From: Meishania litoralis
Lineage (GTDB): Bacteria; Bacteroidota; Bacteroidia; Flavobacteriales; Flavobacteriaceae
Assembly: GCF_042611095.1 (NCBI RefSeq)
Contig: NZ_JBHFPV010000002.1
Coordinates: 950,558 to 1,014,557, forward strand
Length of the DNA: 64,000 nucleotides
Direction of reading: 5' to 3'
Under the pieces are notes generated by a model, which was not told where the DNA came from, ran no database searches, and was given only the letters and a program-made list of their open reading frames with translations. The translations under genes were made by a program, and so were the position numbers. Within the stretch, counting starts at the first letter, position 1. Each line of letters opens with the position of its first letter. Below, piece by piece: positions 34,804 to 42,795 of this stretch.

Positions 34804-35343
34804 TCAATCACTATTTTCAGGAACTTTGCCCTTTACTCCTTTAAAAAAAGATTTATAACCTTTGAAGTCGGCATCCTTATCATCGGTGGTCAAATAGGGA
34901 CTTGAAATTTTCACTTCTTTTCGACCATAGTCAAAGGCCACCATAACTATGGGTACATTGGCCGTTTTGGCGATGTAATAAAATCCTGTTTTCCACTCGG
35001 TGACCTTTTTGCGGGTACCTTCGGGGGCCAAGGTAAGGTGTATCTTCTTCGAATTTTTTATCAGCTCGGCGCACGCGGCCACAAAATTATTGCTCTTGCT
35101 GCGATCAATTGGCATACCGCCCATTCGCCTAAAATACCAGCCCCATGGCCACTTGAACAAACTTTTTTTGCCCACATAGTTAAACTCTTCGTTCAAAACC
35201 CTGCGCACAAGAAGTCCTAGAAAAAAATCAACGTTGCTCGTATGCGGTACCACGATGACGACACACTTATCTATTTGCGGAAATTCACCGACCAATTTCC
35301 ATCCCATTAATTTATAATAGATAAATTTGGCCAACTTGTACAT
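34804..35343 (-). CDS. Lysophospholipid acyltransferase family (PlsC-like) protein
   Basis: Membrane-associated acyltransferase of 179 residues, shorter than classical PlsC. The catalytic H-x4-D is HTSNVD at residues 34-39 (H34, D39), the second motif is MGGMPIDRSKSNNF and the third is APEGTRKKV. The family transfers acyl chains to lysophosphatidate or related acceptors. It is the last gene of a minus-strand cluster with lipopolysaccharide-type sugar genes (KdnB-like, HAD, KdsB), so a role in envelope lipid assembly is plausible. Confidence 0.88.
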   Translation of the reverse strand: MYKLAKFIYYKLMGWKLVGEFPQIDKCVVIVVPHTSNVDFFLGLLVRRVLNEEFNYVGKKSLFKWPWGWYFRRMGGMPIDRSKSNNFVAACAELIKNSKKIHLTLAPEGTRKKVTEWKTGFYYIAKTANVPIVMVAFDYGRKEVKISSPYLTTDDKDADFKGYKSFFKGVKGKVPENSD

Positions 35344-35407
35344 AGTTATCGAATCTGTAAAATGGTCAACGGTTCTTGGTTAGGGCAATAAAATAGGTGA
35401 ACAGATA

Positions 35408-36532
35408 CTATATTTTCTGATAAATGGCCCTTAATTTCTCAGGTGTAATCGTTTTTTGCCAATTTGAACCCAAGGCATTCTCCCAAAGGGGTTCCATGCT
35501 CAGGGCCACATTGATCATCGTTTCAAAGTCGCTTTCGCTCAATGTGGCGCATATGTTTTTAGGCAATTGAATTCTATGCTTTTTCAACATCGTGTCGAAA
35601 AGGGCGACACCGTCGGGATAGAATTCATCCAAATGTTTAAAAACCAAACAGTTGCCTATGCCATGTTTTACCCCCAACAAATAACCAAGTCCATAACTCA
35701 TGGCATGCGCAACGCCAACTTGGGAATACGCAATGCTCATGCCACCATGCCATGAGGCCATCATCAATTTATCTCGAGATTCGGAAGGGGAAAGGTCACC
35801 CAAAAAGACCTCTTTGCAAAGTTCCAAGGCCTTTTCGCCATAGCTTTGGCTGAAAGCGTTCAAATATGTACCATTGAGCGATTCTATACAGTGGATGTAA
35901 CAATCCATGCCTGTGTAGAACCACTGCTCTTTCCCGACACCTTTGGTAAGTTCGGGATCTAATAATACCTGGTCGAAAGTCGTATAATCTGAATTGATCC
36001 CTAATTTCTTTTCAGGGCCCAGAAGTACCGTAGTTCTAGATACCTCGGCACCTGTTCCACTAATGGTGGGAATGCCCACATGATAGATTGAAGGTCGATG
36101 GACCAAGTCCCATCCTTGATACTCACAGGCACTACCTTTATTGGTCAGCATGATAGCGACGGCTTTCGCCAGATCGAGTAAGGTACCCCCACCAATACCC
36201 ACTATACCCGATGGAAGTTCGGTGAATTCATCCCTTAACCTTTTCACGATGGCATCTACCTGTATGGTCTTAGGTTCTTCATCGGCAGAGATAAAAATAA
36301 TTTGGTCATTGAATATTACCGGTAGTCGATCGATCAGGCCTGTTCCTTCAAAAACATCATCGACCAAGAAAATGAAAGGAGCTTCGGAATGGTTTCTTCT
36401 AGGCATTAGAATTTCACCTAATTGATCAAAACTTCCATTGCCAAAAACAACCCTGGGCACCATTGGAAAGTTTCGATACTTCTTTTGCGAAATGCTCATT
36501 TTATTTGCTCCGATCTCCTTTTTTATATGCAT
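35408..36532 (-). CDS. KdnB-like iron-containing alcohol dehydrogenase (Kdo 8-oxidase type)
   Basis: A 374-residue member of the iron-containing alcohol dehydrogenase superfamily. The N-terminus YRNFPMVPRVVFGNGSFDQLG and the length fit the KdnB subgroup, which in Shewanella oxidises the C8 hydroxyl of Kdo before transamination to 8-amino-Kdo. The nucleotide-binding GIGGGTLLDLAKAVA and the metal-site segments TGMDCYIHCIE and AHAMSYGLGYLLGVKHGIGN are visible. The alternative start MSISQKKYRNF at 36499 is possible. It is 8 bases downstream of the HAD gene and close to kdsB, which supports the assignment. The partner aminotransferase KdnA is not in this window, so I leave the symbol blank. Confidence 0.75.
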   Translation of the reverse strand: MHIKKEIGANKMSISQKKYRNFPMVPRVVFGNGSFDQLGEILMPRRNHSEAPFIFLVDDVFEGTGLIDRLPVIFNDQIIFISADEEPKTIQVDAIVKRLRDEFTELPSGIVGIGGGTLLDLAKAVAIMLTNKGSACEYQGWDLVHRPSIYHVGIPTISGTGAEVSRTTVLLGPEKKLGINSDYTTFDQVLLDPELTKGVGKEQWFYTGMDCYIHCIESLNGTYLNAFSQSYGEKALELCKEVFLGDLSPSESRDKLMMASWHGGMSIAYSQVGVAHAMSYGLGYLLGVKHGIGNCLVFKHLDEFYPDGVALFDTMLKKHRIQLPKNICATLSESDFETMINVALSMEPLWENALGSNWQKTITPEKLRAIYQKI

Positions 36533-36540
36533 AATACTAT

Positions 36541-37239
36541 TTACAAATGTGATGCAATATCTTTTAAACTATTGACCGTCAAATAATTATTGTTTTGTTC
36601 TTCAACAGGTACTTCTTCGTGTTGCCAAGTCGTATGAAAAGGAATATGGATCGCCTGTGCCCCGATTCTGGTAATAGGCAGCACATCGGACTTCAAGGAA
36701 TTGCCTATCATCAAAAACTCTTTGACATCGATTTTTAAATGGTCAAGCAAATTTAGGTAGTTTTCTTCTTTCTTATCGCTCAGTACCTCGACGTGATGAA
36801 AATATTCCGACAATCCGGATCGCTCAAGTTTTCGTTCTTGATCCAATAGATCGCCCTTCGTCAAAACGATCAATCGGTATTTATCCTTTAATTGTTCCAA
36901 TACTTCCTTGACACCCTCGAGCAATTCCACCGGATGTGAGATCATCTTTTTACCTAGATTCAAAATTTCGCCAATCGTTGCTTGCGAAATCTTGTTATTT
37001 GAAATATCCAGGGCCGATTCGATCATCGAAAGCATAAAACCTTTAATACCGTAGCCGTATAAATCCAGATTTTTGATTTCAACCTTGAACAGTTCTTGGT
37101 CGATCTTATTCTTGGTTTCATAGGCATCCAACAATTCAGCGAACTTTTCTTCGGTTTCCCTAAAATAGGTTTCATTGACCCATAAGGTGTCATCGGCATC
37201 AAAACCGATGACCTTGATCATGCTGTAATCTATTTCCAT
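36541..37239 (-). CDS. HAD superfamily phosphatase
   Basis: Soluble 232-residue HAD hydrolase with the nucleophile motif GFDADDTLW (the first Asp is catalytic), motif II in RLIVLTKGD, and motif III/IV in FLMIGNSLKSDVLPI. The insertion between motifs I and II looks like a helical cap (class C1). The substrate is unknown. Its place between kdsB and the KdnB-like gene, with its start overlapping the kdsB stop by 10 bases, suggests a sugar phosphate of that pathway, but Kdo-8-phosphate phosphatases (KdsC) are shorter and capless, so it is not a typical KdsC. Confidence 0.85.
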   Translation of the reverse strand: MEIDYSMIKVIGFDADDTLWVNETYFRETEEKFAELLDAYETKNKIDQELFKVEIKNLDLYGYGIKGFMLSMIESALDISNNKISQATIGEILNLGKKMISHPVELLEGVKEVLEQLKDKYRLIVLTKGDLLDQERKLERSGLSEYFHHVEVLSDKKEENYLNLLDHLKIDVKEFLMIGNSLKSDVLPITRIGAQAIHIPFHTTWQHEEVPVEEQNNNYLTVNSLKDIASHL

Positions 37240-37958
37240 ACTTCTTGCGCCCTCTTTAGGTCTTCAGGCGTATCTATTTCAATGCCCGAAACGGTGGTCT
37301 CAACCATTTTGATCTTTTTACCATATTCCAAATAACGGATCGCCTCTATTTTTTCCGTTGCCTCCAACGGCAACATCGGTAATTGTTGAAAAGCCATCAA
37401 AGCACTTTTTCTGAACGCATAGATACCTTTATGTTTGAAATATCTTGCTTTGGCTTCCGTAGATCGAGGATAGGGAATCGGTGACCTTGAAAAATAAAGT
37501 GCAAAATTTCTGTTGTCGACAATTACCTTGACCGTATTAGGGTTTTGTATCTCATCTTCATCGGTTATGCGCACCATCAATGAGGCCAAATCGATTTCAT
37601 GTTCCGTGTCCCCTTCAAAAACCTCCAAAACGGCTGATAAACTGGCTTTTTCGGTAAAAGGCTCATCACCCTGCACGTTCACAATGATATCCACATCCAT
37701 GTCGGCTACGGCCTCTGCAATTCTATCACTGCCACAATCATGTTCTTTCTTGCTCATGATGGCCTTACCTCCGGCATCGGTAACCGTCTCAAAAATAACG
37801 GGACTATCGGTAACCACATAGACCTCATCGAACAGTCCAGTCTTTGCGGCCGCCTCATAGGTTCGCACAATTACAGGTTTACCCGACAGGTCTTGCATCA
37901 ACTTTGCCGGGAAACGTGAGGCGGCATAGCGCGCCGGAATCATTGCAATAATCTTCAC
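37230..37958 (-). CDS. kdsB: 3-deoxy-manno-octulosonate cytidylyltransferase (KdsB)
   Basis: KdsB activates Kdo (or 8-amino-Kdo) with CTP to the CMP-sugar for lipopolysaccharide inner core synthesis. The 242-residue protein has IPARYAASRFPAKLM at the N-terminus, MSKKEHDCGSDRIAEAV, and the metal/substrate segment VNVQGDEPF. The first codon giving the normal family N-terminus (MKIIAMIPARY) is GTG at 37958; ATG at 37943 would remove five residues. The neighbouring KdnB-like gene suggests the sugar activated here may be the 8-amino form, as in Shewanella; this is inference. Confidence 0.94.
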   Translation of the reverse strand: MKIIAMIPARYAASRFPAKLMQDLSGKPVIVRTYEAAAKTGLFDEVYVVTDSPVIFETVTDAGGKAIMSKKEHDCGSDRIAEAVADMDVDIIVNVQGDEPFTEKASLSAVLEVFEGDTEHEIDLASLMVRITDEDEIQNPNTVKVIVDNRNFALYFSRSPIPYPRSTEAKARYFKHKGIYAFRKSALMAFQQLPMLPLEATEKIEAIRYLEYGKKIKMVETTVSGIEIDTPEDLKRAQEVWK

Positions 37959-37977
37959 TTTATTCCACAGATTTATA

Positions 37978-38547
37978 TTAGGGCCTCGTCTTGGGCCTAA
38001 GTTTTCGATAGATCAAAAAAATGATAATCAAGATAATTATCACCATAACGATGGCCAAAACTGGTGCAAAAATTGATGCCGCCGTTACCGCCAATGCGGT
38101 ACCGGTCTCAACTGTCGATACGACCGGATTGCCCAATCCCCCGGTAGTGGCCGTAGAAGCCATTCTTCCCGCAGCACCGGCACCTTTAATTGCGGTTGCC
38201 GTGCCCCCGCCTGCAATAATGGCCAATGACCAGGTAACCACGGGGTCTAAATTTGCGACGGTCGAAACCATTACGGCCGTACCTGCAATTGCGGCCAATG
38301 GAACCGCAAAACTATCCAACAAATTATCGACCCATGGAATGAAGTAGGCGAAAATTTCAACTACCGTAGCAACGCCAAGCGTTATGACAGCGGCCAGACT
38401 GCCGATCCATTGCCAACTTTCATTTAGCTCCCAAACATTGAAATACGAGGCTAGACTAAGCGCAAAAAGTGGTAGGAAAACCCTAAAACCGACCGATGCC
38501 GCCAAACCCACTCCCAAAAAAATACTGATAATCGTCTCAGACGTCAT
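37978..38547 (-). CDS. DUF4126 family membrane protein
   Basis: Predicted integral membrane protein of 189 residues belonging to DUF4126. It has about four to five hydrophobic stretches, starting with IISIFLGVGLAASVGFRVFLPLF, and glycine-rich segments (IAGGGTATAIKGAGAAGRMAST) characteristic of the family. It ends in a hydrophobic helix with a basic tail (YRKLRPKTRP). Function unknown. It lies 19 bases upstream of kdsB and 30 bases downstream of the helicase gene, so it may be cotranscribed with both. Confidence 0.85.
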   Translation of the reverse strand: MTSETIISIFLGVGLAASVGFRVFLPLFALSLASYFNVWELNESWQWIGSLAAVITLGVATVVEIFAYFIPWVDNLLDSFAVPLAAIAGTAVMVSTVANLDPVVTWSLAIIAGGGTATAIKGAGAAGRMASTATTGGLGNPVVSTVETGTALAVTAASIFAPVLAIVMVIIILIIIFLIYRKLRPKTRP

Positions 38548-38577
38548 AAAAAAAGTTTGAACTAAAATAAACTATTG

Positions 38578-40011
38578 TCAGTCAACAAAAAAATCATCCT
38601 TAAAACCGATGAGATAAAGCTTGTTCTTGGCACGGGTAACAGCCGTATACAACCAACGAAGGTACTCTTTGTCCACCCCATTAGGCAAGTACGGTTGCTC
38701 GACAAAAACCGTACCCCACTGCCCTCCTTGAGATTTATGGCAAGTTATGGCATATGAGAACTTTACCTGTAATGAATTGAAGTATTTATTGTTCTTGACC
38801 GCCAAGAACTTTTTGTACTTTGATTTCTCGCTTTCGTAGTCTTTCATCACTTCCTGATAAAGGCGATTACCATCTTCGTAAGACAATGAGGGCGTCACGG
38901 CCTTGACCGTGTCTAGCAATAAAACCGTTTCAAAAGGTTTTTGATTGGGGTAGTCGACCATTTTTACCCCTACCTCGGCAAATCGAAAGCCATATAGTTC
39001 TTTTATCGCAAATATTTCCAGCACCTCTAAGATATCACCATTAGCGATAAAGCCCGCTTCTGAATTGGGTTTCAACCAAAAATAATTGTTCTTCACCACC
39101 ATCATATAATCGCCCACGGCGAGTTCATGTTCAAGATATAAAATACGATTGCGTATGTTCTCATTGTAAAGGTTGGCGCGTTTGTTCGAACGGACAATAA
39201 ACGTCGTTTCCTCTTTTCCGTTCACCGCGTACGATTCTTCGATCGCCTCCAATATTTCACCGCCATCAATAAGCCTTACGATGTCTTTGTAGGGCGCCAC
39301 ATCGAATCTAAATACATCGAAAAAATTATGCTGCAGCTGTTCCCTTAACAAAGTTGCATTGACCAAAATGCCCGAATCTTCTTCTTGCCTGACCACCTCG
39401 TCCAGTTCGAGCCTGACGACTTCCTTATTATAGTTCATCGACAGCTTGTCACGATCTAGTGCCGGACTCAAATCTAAGTGGACCGGGGGTAGCTGCGCCT
39501 TATCGCCTATCAAGATCAGTTTGCAATTGTGCCCTGAATAAACGAACATCAAAAGGTCGTCCAACAAAGACCCGTTCTCGAAAAGTTTAGAATCTGCCGG
39601 GGTATCGGGGATCATCGAAGCTTCGTCGACAATGAAAATCGTATTGCGGTGTTTGTTAGGTGCCAAAACAAACTGCACCGCTCCCCCTTTTTGTTTTTTC
39701 GGGAAGTATATTTTTCTGTGGATGGTAAAGGCCTGAGTATTGGAGTAGTTCGACATTACTTTTGCCGCCCGTCCGGTCGGGGCCATCAGTACCGCTTTCT
39801 TGGAAGTTTTCCAAAGAGAATTCACCAATGTGCCGACAATCGTTGTTTTACCGGTTCCCGCGTACCCTTCCAATAAAAAAAGGTCGTTAGGGTTTTTAGA
39901 TAGAACGAACGTCGCTAACTTTTGCAAGGCCACCGATTGTTTGTCAGTCGGTCGGTGCGGGAACTTTTCCTCAAGTATGTTATAAAAATTTGTTTCGGTC
40001 AAATTGGCCAT
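38578..40011 (-). CDS. RecD-like / superfamily 1 DNA helicase
   Basis: ATP-dependent helicase of 477 residues. Walker A is GYAGTGKTT near residue 48, motif Ia is LMAPTGRAAKVM, Walker B is TIFIVDEASMI, motif III is LILIGDKAQLPP, and a C-terminal UvrD_C_2-type segment contains SYAITCHKSQGGQW followed by YTAVTRAKNKLYLIG. The protein has no N-terminal extension like RecD2 and resembles the compact 'AAA family ATPase/RecD-like' helicases of Bacteroidota. A role in DNA repair or recombination is inferred. The start ATG is at 40011; a TATATTTG box (minus strand) at 40019-40026 lies just upstream. Confidence 0.9.
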   Translation of the reverse strand: MANLTETNFYNILEEKFPHRPTDKQSVALQKLATFVLSKNPNDLFLLEGYAGTGKTTIVGTLVNSLWKTSKKAVLMAPTGRAAKVMSNYSNTQAFTIHRKIYFPKKQKGGAVQFVLAPNKHRNTIFIVDEASMIPDTPADSKLFENGSLLDDLLMFVYSGHNCKLILIGDKAQLPPVHLDLSPALDRDKLSMNYNKEVVRLELDEVVRQEEDSGILVNATLLREQLQHNFFDVFRFDVAPYKDIVRLIDGGEILEAIEESYAVNGKEETTFIVRSNKRANLYNENIRNRILYLEHELAVGDYMMVVKNNYFWLKPNSEAGFIANGDILEVLEIFAIKELYGFRFAEVGVKMVDYPNQKPFETVLLLDTVKAVTPSLSYEDGNRLYQEVMKDYESEKSKYKKFLAVKNNKYFNSLQVKFSYAITCHKSQGGQWGTVFVEQPYLPNGVDKEYLRWLYTAVTRAKNKLYLIGFKDDFFVD

Positions 40012-40231
40012 ATTGAACCAAATATAGTCATGATTTAGAAGTAAATGTTTCCGTATGCCCGAAATATCTTAATCAAACCTACTTCGTCGTTTGAGAATTC
40101 AAGGGATCATAAAGAGAATTGAAAAAAACCTCAATACGTCCTAAAAAACAAATGTTTACCGCGATATTTAGACCCGAAAATCCCACATCCAAATCAGGCC
40201 TTAAAAAATTAGGCAGTTTCCAAAAAAATTG

Positions 40232-40239
40232 TAGATTTG
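40232..40239 (+). promoter_or_regulatory. -7 promoter box of the 40273 gene
   Basis: TAGATTTG fits TAnnTTTG, 33 bases before the ATG. No good TTG is seen at the usual distance upstream. Confidence 0.5.
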
Positions 40240-40272
40240 TGTCAACCGCTAAATTAAACAAACACTTAAGAA

Positions 40273-40923
40273 ATGAAGACCATAATTCAAATTGTACTTT
40301 GGATTGCTTGTATCGGTTTAGGATACATGATCTACAACTCTGTAACTGGCCCTATCAAGTTCAACGAGGTGAAGCAAGAACGCTATTCAAAGGTCATTGC
40401 CAAACTTAATGACATCAAGAATTCCCAGGAGGCCTACAAAACGGTCAATAAAAGGTACGCCAAAGATTTTCAATCGCTCATTAGCTTTGTTGATACCGGT
40501 AATTATACAATTACCCAGCAAAAAGATTCGTCTTTCATGCGGTACGACAAGAACTATCAGATCGACCTCCAAGTCGATACGGTCTTGATCGATACTTTGG
40601 GCTTCGTTTCGGTCAAGGATTCCCTTTTTAAGAATGATGATCGCTATAAAAGTATGATGAACGTACCCGATGCCCTGAACGGGGAGAAATTCGAGATGAA
40701 AGCCGATATTATAGATAAGGGCGGTTATCGGGCACCGGTATTTGAGGCCAAAGTTGCCAAGAATGTCGTGTTGCATGATCAGCCTTCAGATTTGTTATCG
40801 CGTGAAAATGCCCAGATAAGTGTTGAAGAGGTCAACGGAAGTGAAATAAAAGTAGGGTCACTGACCGAAGTGAGCACAAGTGGAAACTGGCCACCGATCT
40901 ATGACAAAAAAGATAACAAATAA
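40273..40923 (+). CDS. Membrane-anchored protein of unknown function, 216 residues
   Basis: One N-terminal hydrophobic helix (IIQIVLWIACIGLGYMIYN) followed by a soluble region rich in charged residues and beta-strand patterns (VSVKDSLFKND, FEMKADIIDKGGYRAPVFEAKV). The topology suggests an inner-membrane anchor with the domain outside. I recognise it only as a conserved neighbour of DUF3822 and rsmD in this phylum. It overlaps the next gene's ATG at 40901 by 23 bases, so the two are coupled. Confidence 0.8.
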   Translation: MKTIIQIVLWIACIGLGYMIYNSVTGPIKFNEVKQERYSKVIAKLNDIKNSQEAYKTVNKRYAKDFQSLISFVDTGNYTITQQKDSSFMRYDKNYQIDLQVDTVLIDTLGFVSVKDSLFKNDDRYKSMMNVPDALNGEKFEMKADIIDKGGYRAPVFEAKVAKNVVLHDQPSDLLSRENAQISVEEVNGSEIKVGSLTEVSTSGNWPPIYDKKDNK

Positions 40924-41734
40924 TACTGCCGCCCAAGCAGCGGATACGTTTGAAAAACTGTCCATTCAGGTTAGCTTGAATGGACTTTCTTTTTGTATTC
41001 TCGATACCATTGCCAATACTATTCTTGATGCCCAGAACTCGGTTTTCGAAAATGAACAGCCTCCGCATGAGCTGCACAATAGGCTAAGGCAATTCTTAAA
41101 GGCCCACAAAATTGACGAAAAAAGGTTTTGTGAAGTTGTGGTCATTCACAGAAACCCTATGTTCAGCTTGGTTCCTCGCCCGCTCTTCGAAAAAAATGAA
41201 TTGGCCAATTATTTAAAGTTCAACACAAAAATATTAGCGGGCGACCAAATCGTACACGACGAAGTTCCGAACCATGAAATCGTCAATGTCTATATTCCAT
41301 TTTCGAACGTCAACAACTATATTTTCGATCTATACGGCGAGTTTGAATTTCAGCACAATGCCACTATTACCATAAACTCTTTATTGAATGAACAAAAAGG
41401 AACCAAGGACATCATCTGTTATGTCAATGTAGGGTATCGGCAAATGGATGTTGCCATCATTTCAAACAGAAGGCTTTTATTATACAACAGTTTTGATTTC
41501 TATACAAAGGAAGATTTTATCTATTATCTGCTGTTCGCCCTAGAGCAGTTAAAATTAGATCCGCATTTAGTGCCCCTTAAACTTTTTGGAACTGTGGAAG
41601 AGGGTGATGAAATCTATGAACTATGTTTTAGGTATATCAAAAATGTTTCCGTTTTTGTTCCTTCAAAACGCAACTACCCCGTTTTTGACCCGAAAGAAGC
41701 AAGTATCGATTTTACCATTTTAAGTACCCTTTAA
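40901..41734 (+). CDS. DUF3822 family protein
   Basis: Cytoplasmic protein of 277 residues from the ATG at 40901 (a GTG at 40880 is in frame). It belongs to DUF3822, a Bacteroidota family with an actin-like ATPase-type fold, judged from segments such as GLSFCILDTIANTIL, YVNVGYRQMDVAIISNRRLLLYNSFDF and FLYYLLFALEQLKLDP-like helices (here DFIYYLLFALEQLKLDP). Function unknown. Its stop overlaps the rsmD start by one base (TAATG), giving a tight three-gene unit with the membrane protein and rsmD. Confidence 0.82.
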   Translation: MTKKITNNTAAQAADTFEKLSIQVSLNGLSFCILDTIANTILDAQNSVFENEQPPHELHNRLRQFLKAHKIDEKRFCEVVVIHRNPMFSLVPRPLFEKNELANYLKFNTKILAGDQIVHDEVPNHEIVNVYIPFSNVNNYIFDLYGEFEFQHNATITINSLLNEQKGTKDIICYVNVGYRQMDVAIISNRRLLLYNSFDFYTKEDFIYYLLFALEQLKLDPHLVPLKLFGTVEEGDEIYELCFRYIKNVSVFVPSKRNYPVFDPKEASIDFTILSTL

Positions 41735-42282
41735 TGCGCATAATTTCAGGAATACATAAAGGGAGACGGCTAATCGCCCCTAAAAACCTACCTGTACGAC
41801 CTACCACCGATATGGCCAAAGAAGGGCTTTTCAATATTCTCAACAACGAGTATTATTTTGGCGACCTCAAGGTACTCGACCTTTTTGCCGGAACAGGAAA
41901 TATCAGTTATGAATTTGCCAGTAGAGGTGTCGAGCGGATCATGGCCGTCGACGACCACAAGGGGTGTATAAACTTTATCTCAAAAACATCGGAACAGCTC
42001 GATTTAGCGATTACCCCGCTAAAAAGTAATGTTTTTTCTTTTTTGCAAAAGACCACCGAAAAATTCGACATAGTTTTTGGCGATCCGCCATACGATATGG
42101 CCCTAGAAGATTTTGAGCGCATCGTTCGATCAATCTTTACCAAAAATCTAATATTGAATGATGGGGTATTGATTTTAGAACATGCCAAGCAAACGGATCT
42201 ATCGCGATTGCCACAATTCAGGAATGCCAGGAAATACGGAGGAAGTGTTTTTAGTTTTTTCGTTCCTCAAGAACCTAATTAA
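41734..42282 (+). CDS. rsmD: 16S rRNA (guanine966-N2)-methyltransferase
   Basis: RsmD methylates G966 of 16S rRNA. It has 182 residues, the usual length. The N-terminus MRIISGIHKGRRLIAP is characteristic, the SAM motif VLDLFAGTGNISYEFASRG lies near residue 48, and the catalytic FGDPPYDM is near residue 110. It is the last gene of the unit, and RNase P RNA is encoded on the opposite strand about 70 bases downstream. Confidence 0.95.
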   Translation: MRIISGIHKGRRLIAPKNLPVRPTTDMAKEGLFNILNNEYYFGDLKVLDLFAGTGNISYEFASRGVERIMAVDDHKGCINFISKTSEQLDLAITPLKSNVFSFLQKTTEKFDIVFGDPPYDMALEDFERIVRSIFTKNLILNDGVLILEHAKQTDLSRLPQFRNARKYGGSVFSFFVPQEPN

Positions 42283-42350
42283 AGGGTCTTGCGAAATCCT
42301 GTAATCAAAACTCCCCGCCCTAAGGAAGTCATCGAAACATTTCATTAAAA

Positions 42351-42682
42351 AAGCAGGCCATAAGCCGGATTCTGTTTCCGTTTGAAACGGACCCCTATCA
42401 TTTATCTAGGCCCTAGGTTGCCCCAAGGCTCGAACCGCCTACCCTTCGGCTCGGGCGTGCAACCCTCTTCCGTCCCGATAACTATCCGGGTCGAAACACC
42501 GATTTACATGACGTTTCACCATATAGAGTTTACCTGATTTCACTACAGCCGAACTGTACTTGCTTTCTGTTGCACTGGTCCTCGCCTTACGACGGACGGG
42601 CGTTACCCGCTATATTGCACTTTGGTGTCCGGACTTTCCTCTCCCATCAATATGGGAGCGATAAGGTGGCCTGCTTGGCCGC
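42351..42682 (-). ncRNA. rnpB: RNase P RNA (bacterial type A)
   Basis: Catalytic RNA that processes tRNA 5' ends. On the minus strand the 5' part reads AAGCAGGCCACC and the 3' end reads TGGCCTGCTT, forming helix P1. The conserved GAGGAAAGTCCGGAC (about 42627-42642) lies in the P3/P4 region, and the 3' region has ACAGAATCCGGCTTA before the end. The size, about 330 nucleotides, is normal. The mature ends are estimated to within a few bases. It is divergent from dnaX, with its own -7 box just outside the 5' end. Confidence 0.96.
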
Positions 42683-42689
42683 AAAGTTA
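42682..42689 (-). promoter_or_regulatory. -7 promoter box of rnpB
   Basis: On the minus strand this reads TAACTTTG, fitting TAnnTTTG. It lies directly at the predicted 5' end of RNase P RNA, where a -7 box is expected for a transcript starting about seven bases later. Confidence 0.65.
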
Positions 42690-42754
42690 CGGCAATTGTT
42701 GATAAATAAGTTGGTAAACCACCCCAAATGAAGGGTTATGTACATTCCGATTTT

Positions 42755-42762
42755 TATATTTG
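42755..42762 (+). promoter_or_regulatory. -7 promoter box of dnaX
   Basis: TATATTTG fits TAnnTTTG, 33 bases before the TTG start of dnaX. No well-placed -33 TTG is visible. Confidence 0.5.
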
Positions 42763-42795
42763 TATTTGCACTGGAAATAGTCAAAAACAAACGTA

